In this document: positions 23,510-31,246 of the stretch, in pieces | How positions within the stretch are numbered: the stretch's first letter is position 1 | How the letters are laid out: each line of letters starts with the position of its first letter | NCBI RefSeq assembly: GCF_004346035.1 | Contig: NZ_SLZN01000010.1 | Location: 1-64,000 of the forward strand | Reading direction: 5' to 3' | Source of the DNA: Acidomonas methanolica | Lineage (GTDB): Bacteria; Pseudomonadota; Alphaproteobacteria; Acetobacterales; Acetobacteraceae | DNA length: 64,000 nt | Made by a program: the position numbers and the translations under genes | The notes under the pieces: model-generated | What the model was told of the DNA's origin: nothing | The model's input: the letters and a program-made list of their open reading frames with translations, nothing else | Database searches by the model: none

Positions 23510-26227
23510 TCAGCCTGGATTGGGACCGCGCACCGCCTGGGCCAGGTCATCGGGGCGAATCCAGTGTTTCCATGCGGCCAGAATGGCGTCCGGCGTCATG
23601 GTGTAGAAAGCCTGGGCCTGCCGGTCGGCCTCGTCCAGCGGCAGGCCGAGCGACGCGTAGGAGAGATATCCGTCGGCGAGCGCATCGAAGCTCGCGCGGC
23701 TCATCGGCATGCCGCGCAGGAGCGACGCCTTGGCGCTGGTGAGTTCATCATCGCTGACCGGCTTCCCCTGCATGGCCTGCAATTCCGCCACGGCGGCCGC
23801 GCGCGCGGCCGCGACCTTGTCGGGGTCGGAACCGAAGCTGACGAGGAAGGTGCTGCGGCTGCGCGACCATTGCACGCCGCTTCCCGCCGAATAGGCATAA
23901 CCCGTCCGCACGCGCAGATCCTGCATCAGGCGGGAGGAAAAGCCGCTGCCGAGAATCTCGTTGCCCATTTCCAGCGCATAACGGTCGGGATTTTTCACGC
24001 CCCCGCCTATGGTCTGCAACAGCAGCACCTGGTCCTGAAGACGTCCGGCGTCCGGCACCACGGTCTTGCTCGCCCGGTTCGGCGGACGCGGCGGCAGATC
24101 GACCACGGGCGTCGGCCCCTCGGCCTTCCACGCGCCGAACTCCTGCGTGATGAGCGCGCGCGCATGTTCCGGCGTCGTGTCGCCGATCACGATGATGGTC
24201 GTGAGATCGGGGCGATAGGCGGCATGATAAAACGCCTTCACGTCATCGAGCGTAAGATGCGTGAGGCTGGCGGGTGTGGTCTCGCGCAGGGTCGGATCGC
24301 CGGGCGGATTGAGCGCGCGCAGCACGGCGCGGCGGAAGCGATAGGCGGGGGATTGCATGATCCCCGGGCGTTCCGCCACGGCTTGCGCCTTCAGCACCGC
24401 GAAGGCGTTCGCGGGGAAAGCGGGATGGAGTTCGTTATCGGCCAGAATCGCCACGGCCTGATCGAAGACCGGGGTCAGCGCGCTGGCGCCGAAGGTGAAG
24501 CCCGCCGCGGCCTCGGCGGCGATGGCGTCCAGGTCGGCGGCGAGCTTCAGCCTGTCGCGGATCGTGCTGCCGTACATGAACAAGCCGCCCGTCAGTTCGG
24601 CGACGCCCTCATGCCCGGGCGGCTGCTCCAGAACGTCCTCGTGCCGGATGCGACCGTAGAGCTTGACCGTGTGGCTCACATGCTCCGGCAGCACCAGCAG
24701 ATGCAGGCCGTTCGGCAGCGTGAAGGCGGCGGGCCGGGGCGCTGTGGGCGGCAGGGCGATCGTCGCCAGCTCCGCCCGCGCCCATTCGGGAAGCGTGACC
24801 GGATGGCTCGGCGGCGTGATGAACGTCTCGCCGGCCTTGCCCTGCATCGCGGCGGGATTGGGCGACTCGGTGGGGGTGAGAATGCCGGTCAGCGCATGGG
24901 CGGGGTCGAGCAGTGTCCGCGCAAGGGCGTTGACCTTCTCCGGCGTCACGGCGCGGAAGGCGTCCACCAGCGCCGCAGGCGATGAGACGTTGTTGAGCGC
25001 CAGGGCGTTGGCCCAGCTTTCCGTCAGATCGGAAATGCTGTCCGCATCGAATTCGAGCGAGGCGATCTCCTTGCGCTTTGCGGCCTCGACCAGCTCCGCA
25101 GGCACCCCATGCGCGCGAATCTCCGCCAGCACGCCGCGCACGTTTTCGAGAAGGACGCCGGAATCCGCGCCTTTCGGGAAGACGGCGAGCACGACGGCGC
25201 TTCCCGCCTGTGCGTGCGGGCTGTAGTCCACCTCGGTCTGCAACGCCTTGCCCTGTGGCACGAGGGCGAAGAGCGCGCCGCGTTGGCTACCCAGCACATC
25301 CGCCAGGATCTGGGCCGCCGCATAGTCGGGATCGGCCGCGCCGGGCATCGGGAAGGCGACGGTGACGAAGCCGACGCCGAGATCGCTGTCCAGCCTGATG
25401 GTCTTCGCCTCGACGGGGGCGGGATGGATGACGGGCCGCGGCGGGATCTGCCCGGCCGGCAGAGCGCCGAACTGCGCCTGCACCTGCGCGAGGGTCGCCT
25501 TGGGATCGACGTCGCCGACGATCAGCAGGATGGCGTTGTTCGGCTCGTACCACGCGTCGTAGAATCGCCGCAGCAGCGCGGCGTCGGTCTTGTCGAAGGA
25601 GGGGCGGGTGCCGAGCGCGTCGTGCTCGTACGGCGTTCCGGCGAAGAGCGTCTTGCTCTGCTCGACCAGATAGCGCTCCACGGGGGAGGACAGGTCGCGC
25701 GAGACTTCCTGCTCTATGGCGCCGCGCTCGTGCTGCCAGTCCTTTTCCGTCAGCAGCGCCCCGCGCATCCGGTCCGCCTCGATATGCAGCAGGAGTCCGA
25801 GATTTTGCGCTGGCGCCTCGAAATAGAACTGGGTGGTGTCCTCGGTGGTGAAGGCGTTGTTGTTGTCGCCGATCCGCGCGCTGAGCGTGGAGAGCTGGTC
25901 ACGTCCCAGTTCCTTCGCGCCGTTGAACATCATGTGTTCGAGGGCATGGGCGGTGCCGGGGAAACCCTTCGGCGCGTTGGCGGAACCGGCGAGATAGATC
26001 ATCTGCGTCTGCACGACCGGCGCCAGCGGATCGGGCACGATCACCACGCGCAATCCGTTCGGCAGGGTGGCGCGCACCGCCTGCGCCATCGCGCCCGGCG
26101 CCTTCGCCGTTTCGGCATGGGCGGGAGGAGCAAGGAGAGCCAGAAGCGTCCCCAGCGCGACCGTGGCGGGAAGCGACCCGCGCGGAGCCCTGCGAAGGCG
26201 GCAGCGGAAGGGCAGGGGCATCGGCAT
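23510..26227 (-). CDS. M16 family zinc peptidase, two-domain
   Basis: 905 residues with a signal peptide (ATVALGTLLALLAPPAHAET), so periplasmic or envelope-facing. The N-terminal M16 domain has the inverted zinc motif HALEH (H94-H98) and the downstream acidic ligand region ERGAIEQEV (E171/E173). The C-terminal M16 half (from about residue 520) has HEGVAE where HxxEH would be, so it is a catalytically dead clamp half, as in pitrilysin-type proteins. Likely degrades small peptides. An upstream GGAG fits the ATG at 26227. Convergent with the GT22 gene. Confidence 0.9.
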   Translation of the reverse strand: MPMPLPFRCRLRRAPRGSLPATVALGTLLALLAPPAHAETAKAPGAMAQAVRATLPNGLRVVIVPDPLAPVVQTQMIYLAGSANAPKGFPGTAHALEHMMFNGAKELGRDQLSTLSARIGDNNNAFTTEDTTQFYFEAPAQNLGLLLHIEADRMRGALLTEKDWQHERGAIEQEVSRDLSSPVERYLVEQSKTLFAGTPYEHDALGTRPSFDKTDAALLRRFYDAWYEPNNAILLIVGDVDPKATLAQVQAQFGALPAGQIPPRPVIHPAPVEAKTIRLDSDLGVGFVTVAFPMPGAADPDYAAAQILADVLGSQRGALFALVPQGKALQTEVDYSPHAQAGSAVVLAVFPKGADSGVLLENVRGVLAEIRAHGVPAELVEAAKRKEIASLEFDADSISDLTESWANALALNNVSSPAALVDAFRAVTPEKVNALARTLLDPAHALTGILTPTESPNPAAMQGKAGETFITPPSHPVTLPEWARAELATIALPPTAPRPAAFTLPNGLHLLVLPEHVSHTVKLYGRIRHEDVLEQPPGHEGVAELTGGLFMYGSTIRDRLKLAADLDAIAAEAAAGFTFGASALTPVFDQAVAILADNELHPAFPANAFAVLKAQAVAERPGIMQSPAYRFRRAVLRALNPPGDPTLRETTPASLTHLTLDDVKAFYHAAYRPDLTTIIVIGDTTPEHARALITQEFGAWKAEGPTPVVDLPPRPPNRASKTVVPDAGRLQDQVLLLQTIGGGVKNPDRYALEMGNEILGSGFSSRLMQDLRVRTGYAYSAGSGVQWSRSRSTFLVSFGSDPDKVAAARAAAVAELQAMQGKPVSDDELTSAKASLLRGMPMSRASFDALADGYLSYASLGLPLDEADRQAQAFYTMTPDAILAAWKHWIRPDDLAQAVRGPNPG

Positions 26228-26343
26228 CTCCAGTGTTAGAATATATCAGGTCTGATCTAAGACCCTGTTTCCGGCTCTGTCCATGCGTGCGGCCGCACAA
26301 AAACAGATGCGCGAAACGCGCCGTCGCGCTACATGCGGGAACC

Positions 26344-26874
26344 ATGTCCATCCTCAACCGCATCCATCAGGCCGATGCCTGGTTGCTCGACACCGTCTTC
26401 CAGCCGATTGCCGACCGACTGCCGGAGCGCCTGCCCGCCGTGGAACTCGGGCTGAGCTTCCAGCTCGGGGCCATCCTGTTCTACGGCGCGTCGATCGGGT
26501 TGATGATGGTCGTCGGCCATATGTCGTTCGGCGATTCCGTCTTCAACGTGCTGGTCTGGTGTGTCGGCCTCGCGTTTTTCGTCGGCATCAGCCGCGTGCG
26601 CTCGCTGGTGCGGCCCGGCCAGCCCAACCCGCTGCGCCCCATGCTGGCGGGCATGCGGCCGCTCTCGATTCCCTTCATGATCATCGCCGCCGTTCAGGGG
26701 GCGAACGCGCCGCCGGCGCTGATGATGTCGTCATGGTTCATGACGCTGTCCGACGTGGTGTTCGTGCTGGGACTCTATCTCATTTCCTGCCAGCCGCGGC
26801 CGCCCTCCCGCCAGGCGACGCGGGAGAAACGCGTGAAGCTGACGGCGCTGGAGGGCGGGCTCGGCCGGGGCTGA
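26344..26874 (+). CDS. Small integral membrane protein of unknown function
   Basis: 176 residues with three to four hydrophobic segments (about 41-60, 64-82, 102-120, 128-145). No catalytic motif or named family recognised. ATG at 26344 is chosen because the protein reads well from there; the upstream sequence (from about 26233) is the divergent promoter zone shared with the M16 peptidase gene. Only 10 nt separate its stop from the GT4 glycosyltransferase start, suggesting a shared transcript. Confidence 0.7.
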   Translation: MSILNRIHQADAWLLDTVFQPIADRLPERLPAVELGLSFQLGAILFYGASIGLMMVVGHMSFGDSVFNVLVWCVGLAFFVGISRVRSLVRPGQPNPLRPMLAGMRPLSIPFMIIAAVQGANAPPALMMSSWFMTLSDVVFVLGLYLISCQPRPPSRQATREKRVKLTALEGGLGRG

Positions 26875-26884
26875 GCGCGCCGCG

Positions 26885-27886
26885 ATGCGGATTCTGCATT
26901 GCATCGACACGCAGGAGGTCGCGGGAACGGAGCGCCATGTCGCGGAGCTGGCCGCGTTCCAGGCGCGCGGTCATGAGGTGACGGTGCTGATCGGGCGGCG
27001 CACCGCCGATCCATTCACGGGCGAGGATATCATCTCCCGCCTCTGCGCTCCGGTCGAGACGCTGCGTGCCGGGCGGTCCGGCTATGGGGCGGCGCTCGCG
27101 GCGCTCACCCGGCGGCGGCGTTTCGATATCGTCCACACCCATCTCGGCCGCGCCAGCTTCCGTGCCCGATGGCTCGCCGCCCGTCGTCCCGCGCTGATCG
27201 CGACGCTGCATAACCGCTACGCGCCCCGCGCCTATGGCGGTCATGACGGGCTGATCTGCATCGCGCGCTGGCAGGCCGAGCGCGTAACGGGAAAGCACCT
27301 CGCGGTGATCGGGAACTGGACGCAGGCCGGGCCGCCCGAACCCGTACGCCGGGCCGCGCTCCGGGCGGAGTTCGGAATCGGGGCGGATGAGTTCCTGATC
27401 GGCGCGGCGGGGCGCTTCGTGCCGGAAAAGCGGTTCGACCTGTTGATCGAGGCCTTTCGCCACGCGGGCTTGCCCGGCGCGCGCCTCATCCTGTTCGGGG
27501 CAGGACCGGAGGAGTCGCGGCTGCGGGGTCTCGCCGATTCCGGCGTGATCTTCGGTGGTTATCGCGCGGATCTCCCCGGCGATCTGGCCGGGCTGGACGG
27601 CTTCGTCCTGCCCTCGCGCCGCGAACCGTTCGGCCTGGTGCTGCTGGAGGCGATGGCGGCGCGTCTGCCCGTCTGCGCAACGGGGGCGGGCGGGGTGACG
27701 GATATTCTCGCCGAGGCCCCGGATTGTCTCGTGCCGCCGGAGGATGTCGGCGCGCTGGCGGAGGGGCTGAGGCGTTTGCGGCGGCAGGGAGCGCGCGACT
27801 GGGCGCTCGACCGCTGGCGCCTGCCCGTTCGGGCAGCGGAAATCGAGACGTTCTATCGTTCCGTCGTCGCCATGCGGAGGCGTTGA
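26885..27886 (+). CDS. GT4 family glycosyltransferase
   Basis: 333 residues, GT-B fold. N-terminal MRILHCIDTQEVAGTERHVAEL, middle FDIVHTHLGRAS, and the C-terminal donor-binding domain with GRFVPEKRFDLLIEAFRHA, LILFGAGPEESRL and the E-x7-E pattern REPFGLVLLEAMAARLPV. Such enzymes use NDP-sugars in lipopolysaccharide or exopolysaccharide synthesis; acceptor unknown. Follows the small membrane protein gene by 10 nt. The last 34 nt overlap the convergent zinc-ribbon gene. Confidence 0.87.
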   Translation: MRILHCIDTQEVAGTERHVAELAAFQARGHEVTVLIGRRTADPFTGEDIISRLCAPVETLRAGRSGYGAALAALTRRRRFDIVHTHLGRASFRARWLAARRPALIATLHNRYAPRAYGGHDGLICIARWQAERVTGKHLAVIGNWTQAGPPEPVRRAALRAEFGIGADEFLIGAAGRFVPEKRFDLLIEAFRHAGLPGARLILFGAGPEESRLRGLADSGVIFGGYRADLPGDLAGLDGFVLPSRREPFGLVLLEAMAARLPVCATGAGGVTDILAEAPDCLVPPEDVGALAEGLRRLRRQGARDWALDRWRLPVRAAEIETFYRSVVAMRRR

Positions 27887-28155
27887 GTTCCGCCGATCCA
27901 ACGGTCGCCGCCGTGTCGGCTATGGGCGAAGAAGAATCCCGCCATCGCGCCTGCCAGGGCCATGGGAAGATCCCAGAGCGACGGTCCGGCGACCACGATG
28001 GCGAAGAGCGGCACCGCCACGGCCCCGCCCGCGAGGCCGTGCGCCGTCTCGCGCGGTGTGGGGCCGAAGCGACGTTCCGCGCCGCAATGGGGGCAGAGTT
28101 CCGCTGTTCGCCGCATGGCCTGACGGCAGACGGGGCAGAGCATGATATCGTCCAT
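27853..28155 (-). CDS. Zinc-ribbon membrane protein, unknown function
   Basis: About 100 residues from ATG 28155: a zinc-ribbon at the N-terminus (LCPVCRQAMRRTAELCPHCG, two CxxC pairs) followed by two hydrophobic helices (about 36-52 and 57-73). The frame stays open up to 28257, so a longer start is possible. No specific family recognised. It overlaps the end of the GT4 gene on the opposite strand. Just upstream, actcatccgg occurs twice in tandem around 28245-28264. Confidence 0.6.
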   Translation of the reverse strand: MDDIMLCPVCRQAMRRTAELCPHCGAERRFGPTPRETAHGLAGGAVAVPLFAIVVAGPSLWDLPMALAGAMAGFFFAHSRHGGDRWIGGTQRLRMATTER

Positions 28156-28268
28156 GACGGGTCGAGGCGTGGGCTGGGGACGCAAGAACGGACTCCTGGC
28201 GGGGCTGATCGCTTCAGGCTGAGGCGTGAAGCAGCCCCTCAAACACTCATCCGGCACTCATCCGGATG

Positions 28269-28646
28269 TCAGATGAAACCATAAGGATCGGCTATCGGCC
28301 GGTCGTCGAGCAGCGCCATGATCGGGCGGATGATGCGGATGAACCACCAGACGCCCCAGAGGCCGAGGATGAGGAAGCCCACCCCCACGACTGCCAGGAT
28401 CACGCCGAGGAAAAGCAGAGCGATGCCGATCCAGAAGCTGCGGATGGCGTAGATGAAATGGCTCTCATATGGCGTGCCGCGGGCCTCGCCGATTTTCAGA
28501 TAGGCCACGATCACGCCGGGAATATGCGTGATGGCCGTGAAGAAGGAGGCAGCATAGAGCAGATGCGTGATCCACACCCATTGCCGCAAGGTCAGGCCGC
28601 TCTCACGCCGGATCGGCGGCAGGTTGGAGCCGAATGCGTTGCTCAT
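28269..28646 (-). CDS. DUF4870-like small membrane protein
   Basis: 125 residues with three to four TM segments: ITHLLYAASFFTAITHIPGVIVAYL, then FIYAIRSFWIGIALLFLGVI and GVGFLILGLWGVWWFIRIIRPI. The arrangement, with AHLLY/THLLY and a polar loop (KIGEARGTPYESHF), resembles DUF4870 (Tic20-like) proteins. No function known. GGAG lies about 8 nt ahead of ATG 28646. Confidence 0.75.
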   Translation of the reverse strand: MSNAFGSNLPPIRRESGLTLRQWVWITHLLYAASFFTAITHIPGVIVAYLKIGEARGTPYESHFIYAIRSFWIGIALLFLGVILAVVGVGFLILGLWGVWWFIRIIRPIMALLDDRPIADPYGFI

Positions 28647-28773
28647 GGGAGGAACTCCGGTGGGAGAGACGTATCCACGCTCACGATAGCACCCGCGGGC
28701 CTGAATGGTCTCGTTCTTTCTTGAAGGAATGAACCGCAGGGGGTTTTTCGACTTTGCCCCGGCGCGTCCCGGT

Positions 28774-29433
28774 TCATCGCTTCAGCCACGCGGCACGCTC
28801 GCCGAGACGGCGGACCCAGTCCGGCGCGAGGCCGGGCACGGCGGCGAGCGCCTCCATCTCCGCGACCGAAGGTGTTTCCGCGTGTTGCAGCCGCCAGAAG
28901 CTGTCGATGGAAAATCGGTCGGTGTGACGTTCGACGAGGCTGATCCGGTCGCCCGGCCGGACGAGCCCGGGCGCAAGGACGCGGTAGTACCAGCCGGTGA
29001 TCCGGGCGTGCAGAAAGAATCGCGCCATCGCGTCTTCATCGAAACGATGATTGATCTTCCAGCACGGCGTGCGCGGCTGGCTGACCTGCAACAGGGCGCT
29101 GCCCGCCGCGAATACGTCGCCGATATGCACGTTCCGTTCCGTCAGGCCGGAGGTGGAGAAATTCTCTCCCATGGCGCCGGGGTGCAATGCCGCCGCCGTC
29201 TCGGGAAATTGAGCGGCGAGGACGGCGTAATGCTCGACCGGATAATGATGCACCGCCTTTTCCGTGCCGCCATGAACGCGACGGTCCGCCTGCTGGTCGC
29301 CCTCCAGACCCTCGGGGCCGATGACGACGGGCGTCACGATCAGACGCTTGTAGATGCCGCTGGGTTGGCCTTCGCGCGGCAAGGCGCCGATACCGCCGGC
29401 GAAGACGTGGCCGATGATGGCGGACAATGTCAT
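28774..29433 (-). CDS. MOSC domain protein (YiiM-like)
   Basis: About 219 residues from ATG 29433. MOSC domains bind molybdenum cofactor or sulfur carriers; E. coli YiiM reduces N-hydroxylated bases. Visible features are the GGTEKAVHHYPVEHY block, GAMGENFSTSGL, VHIGDVFAAGSALLQVSQPRTPCWK with the conserved Cys of MOSC sulfur-transfer proteins, and the YiiM-type C-terminal extension. ATG 29433 has GAGG upstream; GTG 29445, overlapping the ccmI stop, is the alternative. It follows ccmI within 8 nt and is probably the last cistron of the ccm transcript. Confidence 0.85.
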   Translation of the reverse strand: MTLSAIIGHVFAGGIGALPREGQPSGIYKRLIVTPVVIGPEGLEGDQQADRRVHGGTEKAVHHYPVEHYAVLAAQFPETAAALHPGAMGENFSTSGLTERNVHIGDVFAAGSALLQVSQPRTPCWKINHRFDEDAMARFFLHARITGWYYRVLAPGLVRPGDRISLVERHTDRFSIDSFWRLQHAETPSVAEMEALAAVPGLAPDWVRRLGERAAWLKR

Positions 29434-29441
29434 GCGGCGCC

Positions 29442-30194
29442 TCACTTCGTCGGGTTCTGTTCTCCCAGATCGTGCTCACCCTGGGCGATTCTGGCCTCAA
29501 CGTCCATCCGCCACGGCGCGTCCTTCGGCGCGGCGTCGAGCGCGCGGCGATAGAGGGAGAGCGTGTCGGCGCTGATCCGCCCTTCATTGGCCCGCTGGAG
29601 TTCGGCGACCCGCAAGGCCAGAACGGGCTCGAATTTCGCAGCGAGCGCCAGATGGTAGTCACGCACCGCCGCGTCGGTCTGGCCGCGCGCTTCTTCCACC
29701 TGGCCGAGCAGCGCATGACCCTGCGCATAGGCGGGATCGGCCGGCGTCATGTGCTGGACGGCGCCTTGCAGCCGGTCGAGCAGCGCCGCCATCTTCGGGT
29801 CCACCGATTCGGCGGTGCCTTGACGTCCAGGCTGGGGCGGCAGGGTGGGATGGCCGTTGACGAGATACAGCCCGAGCGCGCCGACCGGGATCAGCAGGAT
29901 CACCGTCGCGATGCGCCCGCGCCCGCTGCCCGCCAGCGCGGACGTGCCGATCCGGTCCGCCGCGAGGAGGCGGCGCTGCACCTCGATCCGCGCGCTTTCG
30001 AATTCCTCCGGCGCCACGAGGCCCAGAGCGCGGTCGCGCGCGAGTTCCTCCAGTTGTCCCCGATAGAGAGCCAGCGCCGAGGCGCGTTCGTCCACGAGAT
30101 CCTTCGAGGGCGTCGCCGCGACCCGCTTGCGCAGGCCCCAGAGCAGCGGCAGCAGCGCGAGCACGCCGATCAGCGTCAGGCCAAGCCAGGTCAT
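29442..30194 (-). CDS. ccmI: Cytochrome c biogenesis protein CcmI
   Basis: 250 residues. Apocytochrome c chaperone of system I. N-terminal TM helix (LGLTLIGVLALLPLLWGL), a coiled segment ALYRGQLEELARDRALGLV with the CcmI-typical EFESARIEVQRRLLA, a second TM helix near 95-112, then a short periplasmic TPR-like part (GHALLGQVEEARGQTDAAVRDYHLALA). It is shorter than E. coli or Rhodobacter CcmI, with a reduced C-terminal TPR domain. Lies 3 nt after ccmH. Confidence 0.88.
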   Translation of the reverse strand: MTWLGLTLIGVLALLPLLWGLRKRVAATPSKDLVDERASALALYRGQLEELARDRALGLVAPEEFESARIEVQRRLLAADRIGTSALAGSGRGRIATVILLIPVGALGLYLVNGHPTLPPQPGRQGTAESVDPKMAALLDRLQGAVQHMTPADPAYAQGHALLGQVEEARGQTDAAVRDYHLALAAKFEPVLALRVAELQRANEGRISADTLSLYRRALDAAPKDAPWRMDVEARIAQGEHDLGEQNPTK

Positions 30195-30197
30195 ATG

Positions 30198-30668
30198 TCA
30201 GTCGTTTCCGGTCGAGGGCGAAAGTTCGGCGAGGCGGCGGCGCTCCTCCTCGCTCAGGGGAGGCACGGCTTTCGGACGGCGCAGGAGGACGGCGCCCGCG
30301 ATCGCCAGCCCGGCGATCAGCGCGAGGGCGGGCATGCCCCAGAGCATCACCGTCGCGGCCGAAAGGCGCGGCTTGAGGCGGATGAACTCGCCATAGCGCC
30401 GTGTCATCCAGTCGATGATCTGCTGGTCGCTTTCGCCCTTCGCGACATGCTCGCGCACCACGTGACGCAGATCGCGGGCGAGATCGGCGCTGCTGTCCTC
30501 GATGGATTCGTTCTGGCAGACGAGGCAGCGCAACTGTGCGCCGATCGCCTCCGCCCGCTGCTCCTGCCGGGCGTCGGGCAGCATCTCGGACGGGTCGTCC
30601 ACCGCGAAAGCGGGGGCGGCGAGGCAGAACATGCCCGCCGCCATCCAGGCAAGACGCGCGCGCCTCAT
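30198..30668 (-). CDS. ccmH: Cytochrome c biogenesis protein CcmH
   Basis: 156 residues with signal peptide, the thiol motif LRCLVCQNESIEDSSADLAR (C48, C51) and a C-terminal TM helix (VMLWGMPALALIAGLAIAGA). It reduces the CXXCH motif of apocytochrome c for haem ligation in the periplasm. The protein is the short form of CcmH (separate CcmI follows). Start overlaps the ccmG stop. Confidence 0.95.
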   Translation of the reverse strand: MRRARLAWMAAGMFCLAAPAFAVDDPSEMLPDARQEQRAEAIGAQLRCLVCQNESIEDSSADLARDLRHVVREHVAKGESDQQIIDWMTRRYGEFIRLKPRLSAATVMLWGMPALALIAGLAIAGAVLLRRPKAVPPLSEEERRRLAELSPSTGND

Positions 30669-31246
30669 TTTACCGCACTCTGTGTCATGGCGTCCCGTAC
30701 GACAGGCGCGATCTGCGTTTCATATGTTCGTTGGGTGAGTTCCGACGCGCCGTGCCAGGCGATGCGGCCACCGGGCAGGATGAGGAACGTTTCCGGCACG
30801 CCGGTCACGCCCCAGTCGATCGCCGTCATGCCGCTGAGATCGAGCGCGGCCCGCGTGAAGGGCGAGCCGTCCCGCGCCACGAAGCGCGCGGCGTTGTCCG
30901 GCTTGTCCTTGTAGGCGATGCCCCAGACCGGAATATGGGCGGCGATCTCGCGCAGGGCGGGCATCTCGGCGACGCAGGGAATGCACCAGGAGGCGAAGAA
31001 ATTCAGCAGGACCGGCCGGGTCTGGGCGCGGAGATCGGCGGCGCCGAAGCCGTTCCCCTGATCCGGCAGACCGGGCAGGCTGAAATCGGGCAGGGGACGG
31101 TCGAGCATCGGCGTGTGAATGGCGCGCGGGTCAAACCCTCCGCTCCCCATGCCGCTGAGCATCTTCCAGAATCCCGCGCCGATTCCGGCAGCGGCGAGGA
31201 CGGGCAGCGTCATCAGCATGCGCCGCCGTGTCACGTTCTCGCTCAT
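30665..31246 (-). CDS. ccmG: Thiol:disulfide interchange protein CcmG/DsbE
   Basis: 193 residues: N-terminal membrane anchor (MLMTLPVLAAAGIGAGF), then a thioredoxin fold with active site SWCIPC (C88, C91), the CcmG-specific VWGIAYKDKPDNAARF and cis-Pro loop GVPETFLILPGG. It passes reductant from CcdA/DsbD to CcmH and apocytochromes in the periplasm. ATG 31246 overlaps the ccmF stop (ATGA); the frame continues upstream without similarity. Confidence 0.95.
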   Translation of the reverse strand: MSENVTRRRMLMTLPVLAAAGIGAGFWKMLSGMGSGGFDPRAIHTPMLDRPLPDFSLPGLPDQGNGFGAADLRAQTRPVLLNFFASWCIPCVAEMPALREIAAHIPVWGIAYKDKPDNAARFVARDGSPFTRAALDLSGMTAIDWGVTGVPETFLILPGGRIAWHGASELTQRTYETQIAPVVRDAMTQSAVK

